From Warburgia ugandensis (taxonomy: Eukaryota; Streptophyta; Magnoliopsida; Canellales; Canellaceae): a stretch of 64,000 nt of DNA. The notes beneath the pieces are model-generated. The model was not told the origin of the DNA and searched no databases. It was given only the letters and a program-made list of their open reading frames with translations. Below, one piece after another: positions 12,318 through 22,400 of this stretch. The DNA lies in contig CP141127.1 of NCBI GenBank assembly GCA_035236585.1, positions 69,297,495 through 69,361,494 on the forward strand, in the 5' to 3' direction. The stretch's first letter is position 1. Each line of letters starts with the position of its first letter. Position numbers and translations under genes: made by a program.

Positions 12318-12835
12318 GAGTAGCTTTCCATTGATGGTGCCCATACACTGGCAGCAGTCACGACTTTATTCCCTCTGGAAACTAAGTTCCCAGGGAAAAT
12401 GAGTCTTGACAGGTAGAGTTCCTTGAACCCTTATAAGTAGCACATCTTCCACTTCCCGATCAATGTGAGACTAACTCTCAATACCTAGCCCTTGTCCCTT
12501 GCCTGAAACTTTTGGCCTGCCTTAGTCGGGGTCTAACCTCACCCAACTTGTTAGACAGTAGAGCATCACCTCTTCCCACCTTAGGGGACATGCGTCCTTG
12601 CATGGCCTTTTGACCAGACGCAACCACATACGGTTAGCCCACACCACGAGGGATAACGAGTTTGATACTAATTGTAACCAGCCCAATTACTTTCACCTTA
12701 GCAATGTGGGACTAATTCTTAAGTGCTCTTACCTCACAATTGCCTACCCATCGTCTCTTGGCTCACCCCTCAAGGGTCCAACTGTTAAGATATTGTCTGC
12801 TTTCCACTAACGATTAGACCCTTGGGGTGTTATAA
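12318..12835 (-). mobile_element. Hybrid TRIM, type 1 LTR start joined to type 2 interior
   Basis: The first part (12318-12430) is type 1 LTR (GCTTTCCATTGATGGTGCCC). From about 12430 it follows the type 2 pattern, with the type 2 interior (TGTTAGACAGTAGAGCATCA) and a decayed primer site near 12660-12672. The remainder (12673-12835) is a shuffled type 1 LTR in minus orientation that switches to plus orientation near 12815 (TAGACCCTTGGGGTGTTATA). Recombination between types is the simplest reading. Confidence 0.55.
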
Positions 12836-13291
12836 TGTTCCCCTCAATGCAATATGCAATGTAGATATCATGCATGTGGATATCTCGACGAACACATCAA
12901 GCCGACCAATCATGAGTACTCATCTACGACCATCTCAATGCAATATGCATATCGATATCAAAACCGAAATCATAAGGTCCACCATGCTTATGACCAGAAC
13001 CTATTGTAAAATCATGTGGCTCTGATATCTGGAGACCATGCCCACTATAGCCTCCATGACGACTATAGATATGTCCTCTTTGCCCCTTTGTAAGTTGTCT
13101 CATTTGGCGATCTACCCACTTAGAACTCAATGTTTTATTCCCTCCGTAGGTTGCCTCAATCAGAGATCTACCCACTTGGAACCCAAGGTTTTATTCCCTT
13201 CGTAGATTGCCTCAATTAGCAATCTACCCACTTAGCATAGTGCCCACTAGGCTCATTATCCAGAAAAAATAATACATATAATCCAATTCTC
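12836..13291. repeat. Non-TRIM stretch with three 56-bp tandem repeats
   Basis: Positions 13091-13146, 13147-13202 and 13203-13235 (partial) repeat with a 56-bp period, sharing ATCTACCCACTT and TTTTATTCCCT. The rest shows a near-duplicate CTCAATGCAATATGCA at 12844 and 12934. It has no coding match. It occupies the place of LTR sequence present at 15510-15990 in the intact copies. Confidence 0.6.
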
Positions 13292-14672
13292 AATCATCAT
13301 AAATCATGCAATTTATGCAGCTAGTTTCAAAACATGCAAGTAATGCATATATAAAATTTGTTCATGAAATATATAAGAAATCGCATTTTAAATCAAAATC
13401 ATAAACCACGAAAACAGTTTGCATGAAAATATGATATCTAAACATCATTTCCAAAAGCATACTAAACACAGAAATAGATTCAAGTAGAATTTGAAATGCA
13501 TATTTAAAACTTAGTAGCATCAAACTACCTACCTTTAAAGTTGTCACTTAATTCGTGTCCTCATTTAGTTTAAATCCTAGATCTTCTTCAGGGTCTTTAT
13601 GGTATCCTGTACATAAGAATCTAACTATTACTTCCCAATCATTAATCAGGTCCATAACTTAATGGCCTAGATCATCTATTTAGACTCTAATCCCGGCCAT
13701 AAGTATTCAAATCTATGATCTAAGGGCGATCATCCTTAATTCAATATTGAATTGGATATCTAAAGCTTCAAAGTTGTCCAATAGACCACTTATTAGGTTC
13801 AGATCATCTTTGATCTAGCATATCTATAAGATTCCTACGGTTTTTAGGCCATAAGAAGATAAAATCATTCTCTAATCCTAGATTTTATTGCATAATTAGG
13901 TCCGCATTATAAATACAATTCTAACAGCCCTTTTGGATCGTTAATTGGTGTTGTATAGCTCCTAAAATTTAAGAATTAGTGGTTCAGATCAATAGGAACA
14001 AGCAAGTCTTACGTGTCACAATTCTTAGGATGCTATAATACTATGGCCAAACCAAAACACCTCCCACACGTGTGCGCATGCACGAGGGTGGTCCTACATG
14101 AGCAGTTCCTAGACGTGCTTCATGCAGTGTGTCCTTATAGCAGGTCAAGTGGACTAAGATGGAATAGTCTGATCTAGACCATTTGTTCATCTTGGTCTTG
14201 ATCAATTCCAGAGATCGCCCAGAATTTTTTGATCTTTATGGATGCATCAGAGTTGCCCCGAAGATGATCCTTAATAGATCCGACGGATCTGTTTTCACTA
14301 GCATATTGCTGGCTAGGTGATGACAGATTCGGTTTACTTGGGTGGCCGGAGGAGAGGAGATCTGGGTTTTCTTGGTGGTGTGAGGTCTTCTACCTCACCG
14401 GTACCCTAGATGTTGGAGTTTGTCAAACTAGAGGGAGAGAGATGCGATGGGAGGACTAGGTGGAGATTTATAGAGGTGAAGGGAGTTGCCGCCATTTTTT
14501 CCCAAGACCATAGAGGAAGAAGACCATAGAAGTTCAGCAAATGCTAGACTTCCAGCCCAGACATAGATGACAATGCTGCGGTGACGAAGGTTGATGCGAG
14601 TGATGATGCATGGATGACACTGTTATGACGTAATGGGGGTGTTGTTAACAAAATAGCCCCATATGTTTTATT
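13292..14672 (-). mobile_element. Gypsy LTR copy A, truncated at both ends
   Basis: The block aligns with 15985-17410 and 19145-20560. The orientation is minus, as shown by the TATA box at 14466-14472 and by the body at 21046-25504. The left part is missing; it may be the fragment 10479-10714, with the TRIM cluster and 12836-13291 in between. The right end is the T-rich TTTTATTTTT joined to a TRIM type 3 start, exactly as in copies B and C. Confidence 0.75.
14466..14472 (-). promoter_or_regulatory. TATA box of gypsy LTR copy A
   Basis: Minus-strand TATAAAT lies in CACCTCTATAAATCTCC. The motif and its surroundings recur at 17199-17205 and 20357-20363. It would drive transcription leftwards; activity cannot be judged. 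Confidence 0.6.
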
Positions 14673-15270
14673 TTTAACACCCCAGGGTTCCAATAGTCAC
14701 AATATTGTTCCCTTTGGGGCACCCATACACCCCTTACGATTTTATTCTTCTCCAATTTCCTAGGAAAAATGTGTTGTGACAGTTAGAGTTCCTAGAAATC
14801 TTATAAACAGCCCATGTCCTCTCCCCAAGTGGCGTGGGACTAATTCTTTATCTTTCACCCCAGCCTAGAAGCCTACCAGCCTTCTCTGGGCCCGCCCGCA
14901 TTTGCCCAGGGCTTCACATTTGGCCAATGTGGGACTAACTCTCCATCCTTCCCTAGCCTGGAAGCCTGCCAACCTTCCCTTGGCCTACACTCATCAGCCC
15001 CGGGCTTCACATCTATCCGCTTTCCACTAACAGTGCCCATACACCTGTAACGGTCACGGCTTTGTTCCCCCCTAGAAACCAAGTTTCTAGGGAAAATGCT
15101 TTGTGACAAGTAGAGTATGGGCACCATTAGTGGAAAGTGGACAATATCTTGACAGTTGGACCCTTGGGGTGTTATAAATGGTATTAGAGCCAACCCCTAT
15201 CCAGTGTGTGGCTAGCTGGTGGACGTGGACACCCATTCCCTAGTGGAGGTGAGGGGCGAGCCAATATTTT
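14673..15270. mobile_element. TRIM cassette 1: solo type 3 LTR plus back-to-back type 1 pieces
   Basis: 14673 to about 15011 is a single minus-strand type 3 LTR with its internal duplication. 15013-15117 is a type 1 LTR piece on the minus strand, joined at about 15118 to a type 1 LTR end on the plus strand. That end is followed by the primer site TGGTATTAGAGCC (15179-15191), interior and purine tract. The cassette ends in GCGAGCCAATATT, joined to a gypsy LTR start. The cassette at 17411-18429 has the same order and same final junction, but keeps the full type 3 element. Confidence 0.7.
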
Positions 15271-15717
15271 GAAGACCCGAGTTTTTATAATGCAATTTTA
15301 AAATAACAAGCTTTCACTTCCGAGATCCATCTCTATTTTTAAAATAAATTTTCAAAATGAATGCATCAAAAATTTCCTTTTACTTGAAACCTTTTCACGA
15401 AAACCCTGAGTGTCATTAATTACTCTTAATGAACAGATAATTTGTAATCATCAATAAATGAACTATGCCATGGTAACTTTTGGACAAAATATAAAAATGA
15501 ATAATTACCATTCCCAAGATTGTTAATCACAACCCAAGTTTCAAATAATCACTTACAATCAATTTTACATCAAATACTAAGAGGATCACTTAGTATGAAA
15601 TCTGGTATAATTATATCCTCACTTAGCCTTAACTTCGCTCACTTGATTGTAGTACTAACACTCTCTGAAGCTCCTTTCAATCATACTTTGTCTGATCTGA
15701 AAAATAATGGATTTGGT

Positions 15718-15736
15718 TGAGTATTCATCATACTCA
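15718..15736. other. Short LTR stem-loop, gypsy copy B
   Basis: Arms TGAGTA and TACTCA enclose a 7-nt loop, followed by GTAGGTGACC. Copy C has the same at 18879-18897 with one arm mismatch. This is probably the counterpart of the longer stem-loop at 1511-1547. Confidence 0.45.
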
Positions 15737-17065
15737 GTAGGTGACCTGATACTACTAATTTGAAAACACGACATGCAAGAGGCGCAATTTCAAGAATAGC
15801 AATAAGATCATGCAATTCCGTTTTGTGTAACCATGGCTATTTATGCATAAATTATAAAACTCATTTGCACATTTCCAAACCATGGATACCCACCACACCA
15901 TGAGGGGAACTGGCTCACCCAATTACAATCTTTATGTGAAAATTTTTAGTTAAGTCTTAATTAGGTCCTCTTCCCAAGGCTTATTCAATCATTGTAAATC
16001 ATGTAATTTATGCAATTAGTTTCAAAACATGCCAGCAGTGCATACACAAAATCTGTTCAATGCAAGCAATTGCATTCAAGACCATAAATTATGAAGACAA
16101 TTTCGCATGCTCGTTATAAGAATATCATATCTCAAAAAGCATAGTAAACACGGTAATAGAGTCAAGTAAATCAATTAGATTTTGGAATGCATTTGAAAAC
16201 ATAGTAGTATTAGACTACCTGCCTCAAAAGTTGTCACTTAATTCGTATCCTCCTTTAGTTTAAATCCTGGATCTTCTTTAAGGACTTTATGGTATCCTAT
16301 ACACAAGAATCCAACAATTATTTCCCATCATTTATTAGGTCCATAGCTTAATGGCCTAGATCATCTATTTAGACTCTGATCCCACCCATAAGTGGTCAGA
16401 CCTATGATATAAGGATGATCATCCTTAATTCAAGGTTGAATTGGATATCTAAACCTTCTAAGTTGTCCAATAGACTACTTATTAAGTTCAGATCATCTTT
16501 GATCTAGCAGATCTATGAGATTGCTAGGGCTTTTAGGTTTGTGTCATCGATACAATTCTAATGGACCTTTCGAATCATTAATAGGAGTTGTATAGCTCCT
16601 AAAATTTAAGAATTTGTGGTTCAGATCCATAGGGACAAGGCGAGGGTCTTGTGCATCACTATTCCTAAGATGCTATAGTGTTATGGCCAAATTGAAATAG
16701 CTCCTGCACACATGCGCACACACGAGGGTACTCCTACATGAGTAGTTCCTGGACATGCTTCAAGCAGTGCATCCTTGTAGACCAATGGACCAGGATGAAA
16801 TAGTCGGATCTGGATCGTCCATTCATCTCGGTCCCAATCAATGCTAGAGATCACCCAAAATGTCTCTATCTTTATGGATCCTAGGGTTTTGGGGTCCCTT
16901 GGTTTCATTAGGTGGCTCGGATCATCCATCTAAGTTGCCCCGGAGATGATCCTCAATAGATCCGATGAATCTATTTTCACCAGCATATTGCAGGCCAGGT
17001 GATAACAAATCTAGCTTAGATCTGAAGGAAACTCACTAAAAAAAGAGAAGAGCAGAGGGAAAGCG

Positions 17066-17074
17066 ACTTACCTG
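17066..17074 (-). promoter_or_regulatory. Consensus 5' splice site in the LTR leader
   Basis: On the minus strand CAGGTAAGT lies about 125 bases downstream of the TATA box, after a pyrimidine-rich leader with AGGGTTT. Copy C keeps a similar donor (AGGTAAGC, complement of 20224-20231). Copy A has lost it (AAGTAAACC). Use of the site is inferred only. Confidence 0.35.
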
Positions 17075-17198
17075 GGTGGCCAGAGAGAGAAGATCTGGGT
17101 TTTCCCAGTGGTGCGAGGTCTTCTATGTCATCGAAACCCTAGATGTTAGAGATTATCAGACTGTAGGGAGAGAGATGCAATAGGAGGAGTAGGGGGAG

Positions 17199-17205
17199 AT
17201 TTATA
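17199..17205 (-). promoter_or_regulatory. TATA box of gypsy LTR copy B
   Basis: Minus-strand TATAAAT lies in the same context as in copies A and C. Confidence 0.6.
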
Positions 17206-17410
17206 GAGGTGAAGGGCGGTGCCACCATTTTCCCCGGCGCCGTAAAGTAAGAAGACCATAAAAGGTCGGCGCCTGCTAGATTTTTGGCACAGACATGGAC
17301 AACAATGTGACAGTGATGAAGGTTGATGTGGGTGGTGACGCATGGATGACACAGTTATGACGTAATGGGGGTGCCATTAACAAAACATGCCCATGCATTT
17401 CTTTTATTTT

Positions 17411-18171
17411 TGTAACACCCTGGGTTCCAATAGTCATAATATTGTTTGCTTTGGGGCACTCATACACCCCTTACTGTTTTGTTCTTCCCCCGATTTCCCA
17501 AGAAAAGTGCATTGTGACCGCTATAGTTCCTCAAAATCTTATAAATAGCCCAATGTCCTCTCCCCAGGCAATGTGGGACTAACTCTCTGTCCTTCACCCC
17601 AGCCTAGAAGCCTATCAGCCTTCTCTTGGCCTGTCCTCATCGGCCTATGGCTTCACATTTGGCCGATGTGGGACTAACTCTCTGTCCTTCACCCTGGCCC
17701 AAAAGCCTGCCAGCCTTCTCTTGGCTTGTTCTCATAGGCCCAAGGATTCACATCTTCCCCCTGTTAGGGAACAAGTGTCCCTACATGATAGCCACAACTA
17801 GCACCCACATGTGGGTAGCCACCACACCACGAGGGGAACTGGCTTTGATACCATCTGTAACACCCCAGGGTTCCAACAGTCACACTATTGACTACTTTGG
17901 GGCGTCCATACACTCCTTACAGTTTTATTCTTCCCCTATTTCCCAAGAAAAACGTGTTGTGACCGTTAGAGTTCCTCGAAATCTTATAAATGGGGGACTA
18001 AGTCTCTGTCCTTCACCCCAGCCTAGAAGCCTACCAGCCTTCTCTTGGCCCACTCTCATTAGCCCAGGGCTTCACATTTTGCCAATGTGAGGCTAACTCT
18101 CTATCCTTCACCCCAGCTTAGAAGCCTTCCAGCCTTCTCTTAGTTTGCCCTCATCTACCCAGGGCTTCACA
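17411..18171 (-). mobile_element. TRIM, type 3, complete
   Basis: LTRs at 17411-17752 and 17856-18171 run from TGTAACACCC to a CTTCACA or GATTCACA end. The 103-bp interior holds the primer site (GGCTTTGATACCA as written, 17841-17853) and a purine tract (complement of CATCTTCCCCCTG, 17751-17763). Each LTR contains a tandem duplication of about 95 bp: GATGTGGGACTAACTCTCT and the sequence after it occur twice. It has no coding capacity. It sits at the place where gypsy LTR copies A and C also carry type 3 sequence, so it entered an ancestral LTR before that was duplicated. Confidence 0.8.
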
Positions 18172-18429
18172 TCTATCCACTTTCCACTAACGGTGCCCAT
18201 ACACCGGTAGCGGTCACAGCTTTGTTCCCCCCTAGAAACCAAATTTCTAGCGAAAACACATTGTGATAGGTAGAGTATGGGGACCGTGAGTGGAAAGCAG
18301 ACAATATCTTGATAGTTGGACCCTTAGGGCGTTATAAATGGTATCAAAGCCAACCCGTGACCTAGTGTGTGGCTGGCCAATGGACGTAGACGCCCATTCC
18401 CTAGTGGGGGTGAGGGGTGAGCCAATATC
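18172..18429. mobile_element. Back-to-back type 1 TRIM pieces, cassette 2
   Basis: A minus-strand type 1 LTR piece (18172-18276) meets a plus-strand piece near 18277. The plus-strand piece is followed by a primer site (18339-18351, TGGTATCAAAGCC), interior and GTGGGGGTGAGGGGTGAG. CACTTTCCACTAACGGTGCCC and GGGACCGTGAGTGGAAAG form a long imperfect inverted repeat. The arrangement and both junctions match 15012-15270. Confidence 0.7.
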
Positions 18430-20356
18430 TTGATGACTTGGGTTTTTATAATGCAATTTTAAAATAACAAGCCTTCACTTATGAGATTAATCTCTATTTT
18501 TAAAATAAATTTTCCAAATGAATGCAGTGAAAATTTCCTTTTATTTGAAGATTTTTCACAAAAACCCTGAGTGTCATTAATTACTCTTAATGAATAGATA
18601 ATTTGTCGTTATCGATAAATGAACTATGCCATGGTAACTTTTGGACAAAATATAAAAATGAATAATTACCATTCCCAAGATTGTTAATCATAGCCCAAGT
18701 TACAAACAATCACTTACAGTCAATTTTACATCAAATACTAAAAGGATCACTCAGTATGAAGTCTAGTAGAATTATATCCTCACTTAGCCTTACCTTCACT
18801 CACTTGACTATAGTACTAACACTCTCTGAAGCTCCTTCTAATCGTACTTTGTCTAATCTAAAAAATAATGGATTTGGTTAAGTATTCATCATACTCAGTA
18901 GGTAACCTGATACTACTAATTTGAAAACACAACATGCAAGAGGCGTAATTTCAAGAATAGTAATAAGATCATGCAATTCCGTTTTGTGTAACCATGGCTA
19001 TTTATGCATAAATTATAAAATTCATTTACACATTTCCAAACCATGGATACCCACCACACCACGAGGGGAACTAGCTTGCCCAATTGCAATCTTTGTGTGA
19101 CAAGTTTTAGTTAAGTCTTAATTAGGTCCTCTCCCTAGGGTTTACTCAATCATTGTAAATCATGTAATTTATGCACTAGTTTTAAAAAATGCAAGCAATG
19201 CATACATAAAATCTGTTCAATGCAAGCAATCCCATTCAAGACCATAAATTATGGAGACAATTCTGCATGCTTGTTATAAGAATATCATATCTCAAAAAAC
19301 ATATTAAACACAATAATAGAGTCAAGTAAATCAATTAGATTTTGAAATGCATTTGAAAACATAGTAGTATCAGATTACCTACCTCAAAAGTTGTCACTTA
19401 ATTCATGTCCTCTTTTAGTTTAAATCATGAATCTTCTTCAAGGTCTTTATGGTATCTTGTACATAAGAATCTAACTATTATTTTCCAATCATTAATTAGG
19501 TCCATAGCTTAATGGCCTCGATCAGCTATTTAGACTCCAATCCCACCCATAATTGGTTGAATCTATGATCTAAGGGTGATCATCCTTAATTTAGGGTTGA
19601 ATTGGATATTTAAAGCTTCTAAGTTGTCTAATAGACCACTTATTAGGTTCATATCATCTTTGATTTAGTAGATCTATAAGATTCCTAGGGTTTTTAGGCC
19701 ATAAGCCAATAAAATCATTCACTGATGGACCTTTCGGATCATTAATCGGAATTGTATAACTCCTAAAATTTAAGAATTTGTGGTTCAAATCAATAGGGAC
19801 AAGGCAAGGCCTGCGCGTCACTGTTCATATGATGCTACAGTACTATGGCCAAAATGAAACACCTCCCACACACATGTGCATGCATGAGGGATCTCCTGCG
19901 TGAGCAGTTCCTGGACGTGCTTCACGCAATGCATCCTTGTAGCAGGTCCAGTGGACCAAGACGTAACAGTACGATCTGGACCGTCTGTCCATCTCGGTCC
20001 TAATCAATGCCAAAGATTTCCCAGAATTTTCCTATCTTTACTAATCCTAGGGTTTCGGGGTCCCCTGGTTTCATTGGGCAGCTCGGATCATCCATCCGAG
20101 TTGCCTCAGAGATGATCCTCAACAGATCTATTTTCACAAACATATTGTTAGCCAGGTGATGACAAATCTGGCTTAGATATGAAGGAAACTTGCCAAAAAA
20201 AGAGAAGAGTAGAGGGAAAAGGGCTTACCTAGGTGGCCAAAGAGAGAGGAGATCTGGGTTTTCCTGGTGGTGCGAGGTCTTCTACGTCGTTAAAACCCTA
20301 AATGCTAGAGATTGTCAGACTGGAGGGAGAGAGATGCGATGGGAGGTGTAGGGGAG

Positions 20357-20363
20357 ATTTATA
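20357..20363 (-). promoter_or_regulatory. TATA box of gypsy LTR copy C
   Basis: Minus-strand TATAAAT lies about 200 bp downstream of the TRIM-derived segment, in the same context as 14466 and 17199. Confidence 0.6.
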
Positions 20364-20560
20364 GAGGTGAAGGGTGGTGTCGTCCCGGTGCCGCAGAGGA
20401 AGAAGAACATAGAAGGTCAACACTTGCCAGATTTTTGGCATAGAAATAAACGACTACGCGACGGTGACGAAGGTTGACGCAGGTGATGATGCGTGGATGA
20501 CACGGTTATGACGTTATGGGGGTGCCATTAACAAAATAGATCCATGCGTTTTTTTTTTTT

Positions 20561-20720
20561 TGTAACACCCCAGGGTTCAAACTGTCAGAATATTGTTTGC
20601 TTTGGGGCGCCCATACACCTCTTACAGTTTTGTTCTTCCTTGTTTACCCAGGGAAAATGCGTTGTGATCATTAGAGTTCCTCAAAATCTTATAAACAGCC
20701 AGTGTCCTCTCCCCAGGCGA
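20561..20720 (-). mobile_element. Type 3 TRIM fragment embedded in gypsy U3
   Basis: TGTAACACCCCAGGGTTC up to CCCCAGGCGA matches the first 160 bp of type 3 LTRs (17411, 17856) and then passes into gypsy U3. It lies upstream of the LTR TATA box. The same T-rich left junction occurs at 14672 and 17410. Confidence 0.75.
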
Positions 20721-21045
20721 CACTAGGTTGTTTAACTTTTTATGACCTAAATACCCTTCATCTTCAAACACTCATAACTTTTTCATATAAACTCCTTTTT
20801 TTAATGTTCTTCAAGGTGTTGAATTCCATTTCTCGAGTAGAATCTTGTTATAGAGATATTTTCAGTAAATTCTCTCTTTACATATTTTAAATAAAATAGA
20901 ACATTTATCCACCTATACAATATACTTATTTTCCAAAATAGATAAGATATAAAAATTTTGTAAATTACAAACACTATGATTGATTGTGATTGAAAGAGGG
21001 TTACTGTTATTTAACAAGAATATCTTAAGATTTTGAGTCATTACA

Positions 21046-21062
21046 TCATTTCCCCCTTTAAA
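21046..21062 (-). other. Polypurine tract of the gypsy element
   Basis: On the minus strand TTTAAAGGGGGAAATGA ends directly at the LTR. Just upstream is AATTTCGAGGATGAAATTC, the usual last coding stretch of such elements. It is the plus-strand primer site of reverse transcription. Confidence 0.75.
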
Positions 21063-22400
21063 GAATTTCATCCTCGAAATTCTACAATTTTGTACTCATA
21101 AATATTTCAAGGTATCTGTCCCTCATTTCGGATTACACTTCCCAAGTTTCCTCTTCGATAGATGCCTTCCTCCACAGAACTCTAACTAATAAAATTTCTT
21201 TACTTCCTAACTTCTTGATCTTCTTATTCAAATTTTGTACTGGTTTTGTTTCCAAGGTCAAGTCTGGTTGTAGCTCGACTGGTACCTACTCAAGTACATA
21301 TTTGTGGTCAGGAATATACTTTCTTAGCACGGATATATGAAAAACATTGTGAACTTCCAATAACTGTGGTGGTAATGCTATCCTATAGGCAGTCATCCCA
21401 ATCTTGTCCAGGATTTCGAATGGTCCAATAAATCAAGGATTGAGTTTTCATTCCACACCAAGCCTCATAATGCCCTTAGTTGAAGATATCTTCAAGAAAA
21501 CATGATCTCCAACTTCAAATTCCAACTATCTTCCTCATTTATCGGCGTAACTCTTCTATCGACTCTGAGCTATGAGAAGTTGTCTTCGAATAAGCTTCAC
21601 CTTGTTTGCACTAACTCTGCTTGCATAACTCAATTTTCACCCACTTCAATCTAGGACACGGGTGAATGACAAGGTCTTCCATAGAGTGCTTCATATGAAG
21701 CCATGCTGATGCTTGAATGGAAACTATTGTTATATGCAAATTCAACTAAGAGAAAACTCTCATCCCAATTCTCCTTCCAGTCTATTGCACATGCCCTTAA
21801 CATATCCTCCAATGTTTGAATCATAAGTTCAGATTGGCCATCAATTTGGGGATGAAAAGTCGTGCTGAAATTTAATGAAGATCCCAATGACTTTTGCACC
21901 GACTTCCATAATTGTGAGGTAAAACGACTGTCTCTATCAAAAATAATGCTGAGTGGTATCCCGTGCAAACTTACCACTTCCTTCATATACAATTGAGATA
22001 GGCTATCAGTGGATTGATTTTGTCGAATTGGGAGAAAGTGCGCCTATTTGGTTAGTTGATCAATGATTACCCATATCATATCATGGACCCTAGATGTCTT
22101 AGGTAATCCTAATATGAAGTCCATTGTAGTATGGTCCCACTTCCATTCTGGTAGCTCAAGTGGTTGTAACAATCCTGCCGGGCTCTGGTGTTCAACCTTA
22201 ATTTGTTGACAGGTCAAGCATCGTGCTACAAAATCTCCTATATCCCTTTTCATACCATTCCACCAAAAGTGTCTCTTCAAATCTTGATACATCTTTGTTC
22301 CACTAGGATGAACAGTGTACTTAGATTGATGTGCCTCTTTTAGAATTTCTTGTCTTATTTCATCATTGGCTGGCATTACTAATCTTCCTCACATGCAAAC
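21063..22400 (-). pseudogene. Gypsy integrase with C-terminal chromodomain
   Basis: From right to left the segment encodes a zinc domain with the H-H-C-C pattern (HQSKYTVHPSG...CLTC, 22200-22340). The integrase core follows, with D in MDFILGLP (about 22105-22124), D in FDRDSRFTS (about 21925-21951) and E in DGQSE (about 21825-21845). Then come a GPFEILDKIG module with VHNVFHISVLRKY (21290-21430) and a chromodomain ending VRVLWRKASIEEETWE (about 21130-21200). A stop interrupts the core after DQLTK, and others follow. Such integrases insert the DNA copy and the chromodomain is thought to guide it to heterochromatin. Order and sequence fit the Tekay/Del group. Confidence 0.9.

Larger units (their letters stand above)
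15271..17410 (-). mobile_element. Gypsy LTR copy B
   Basis: The segment begins GAAGACCCGAGTTTTTATAATG, a decayed TGTGATGACTCAGG LTR terminus, and follows copy C (18430-20560) throughout. Features on the minus strand are a TATA box at 17199-17205, a consensus splice donor CAGGTAAGT (complement of 17066-17074) and the R-region stem-loop (15718-15736). It lacks the outermost 330 bp of U3 present at 20721-21045. There a TRIM cassette leads straight into the next LTR. Confidence 0.8.
18430..21045 (-). mobile_element. 3' LTR of Tekay-like gypsy element (copy C, with TRIM segment)
   Basis: This is the only LTR in the series with both ends. The left end is TTGATGACTTGGGTTTTTATA; the right end is GAGTCATTACA. 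The ends form a short inverted match (ATGACTC/GAGTCAT). The purine tract and the element body follow immediately on the right, so it is the 3' LTR of the minus-strand element. It is 2.6 kb long, of which 160 bp (20561-20720) is TRIM-derived. The TATA box is at 20357-20363. Everything in it is non-coding. Confidence 0.8.
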
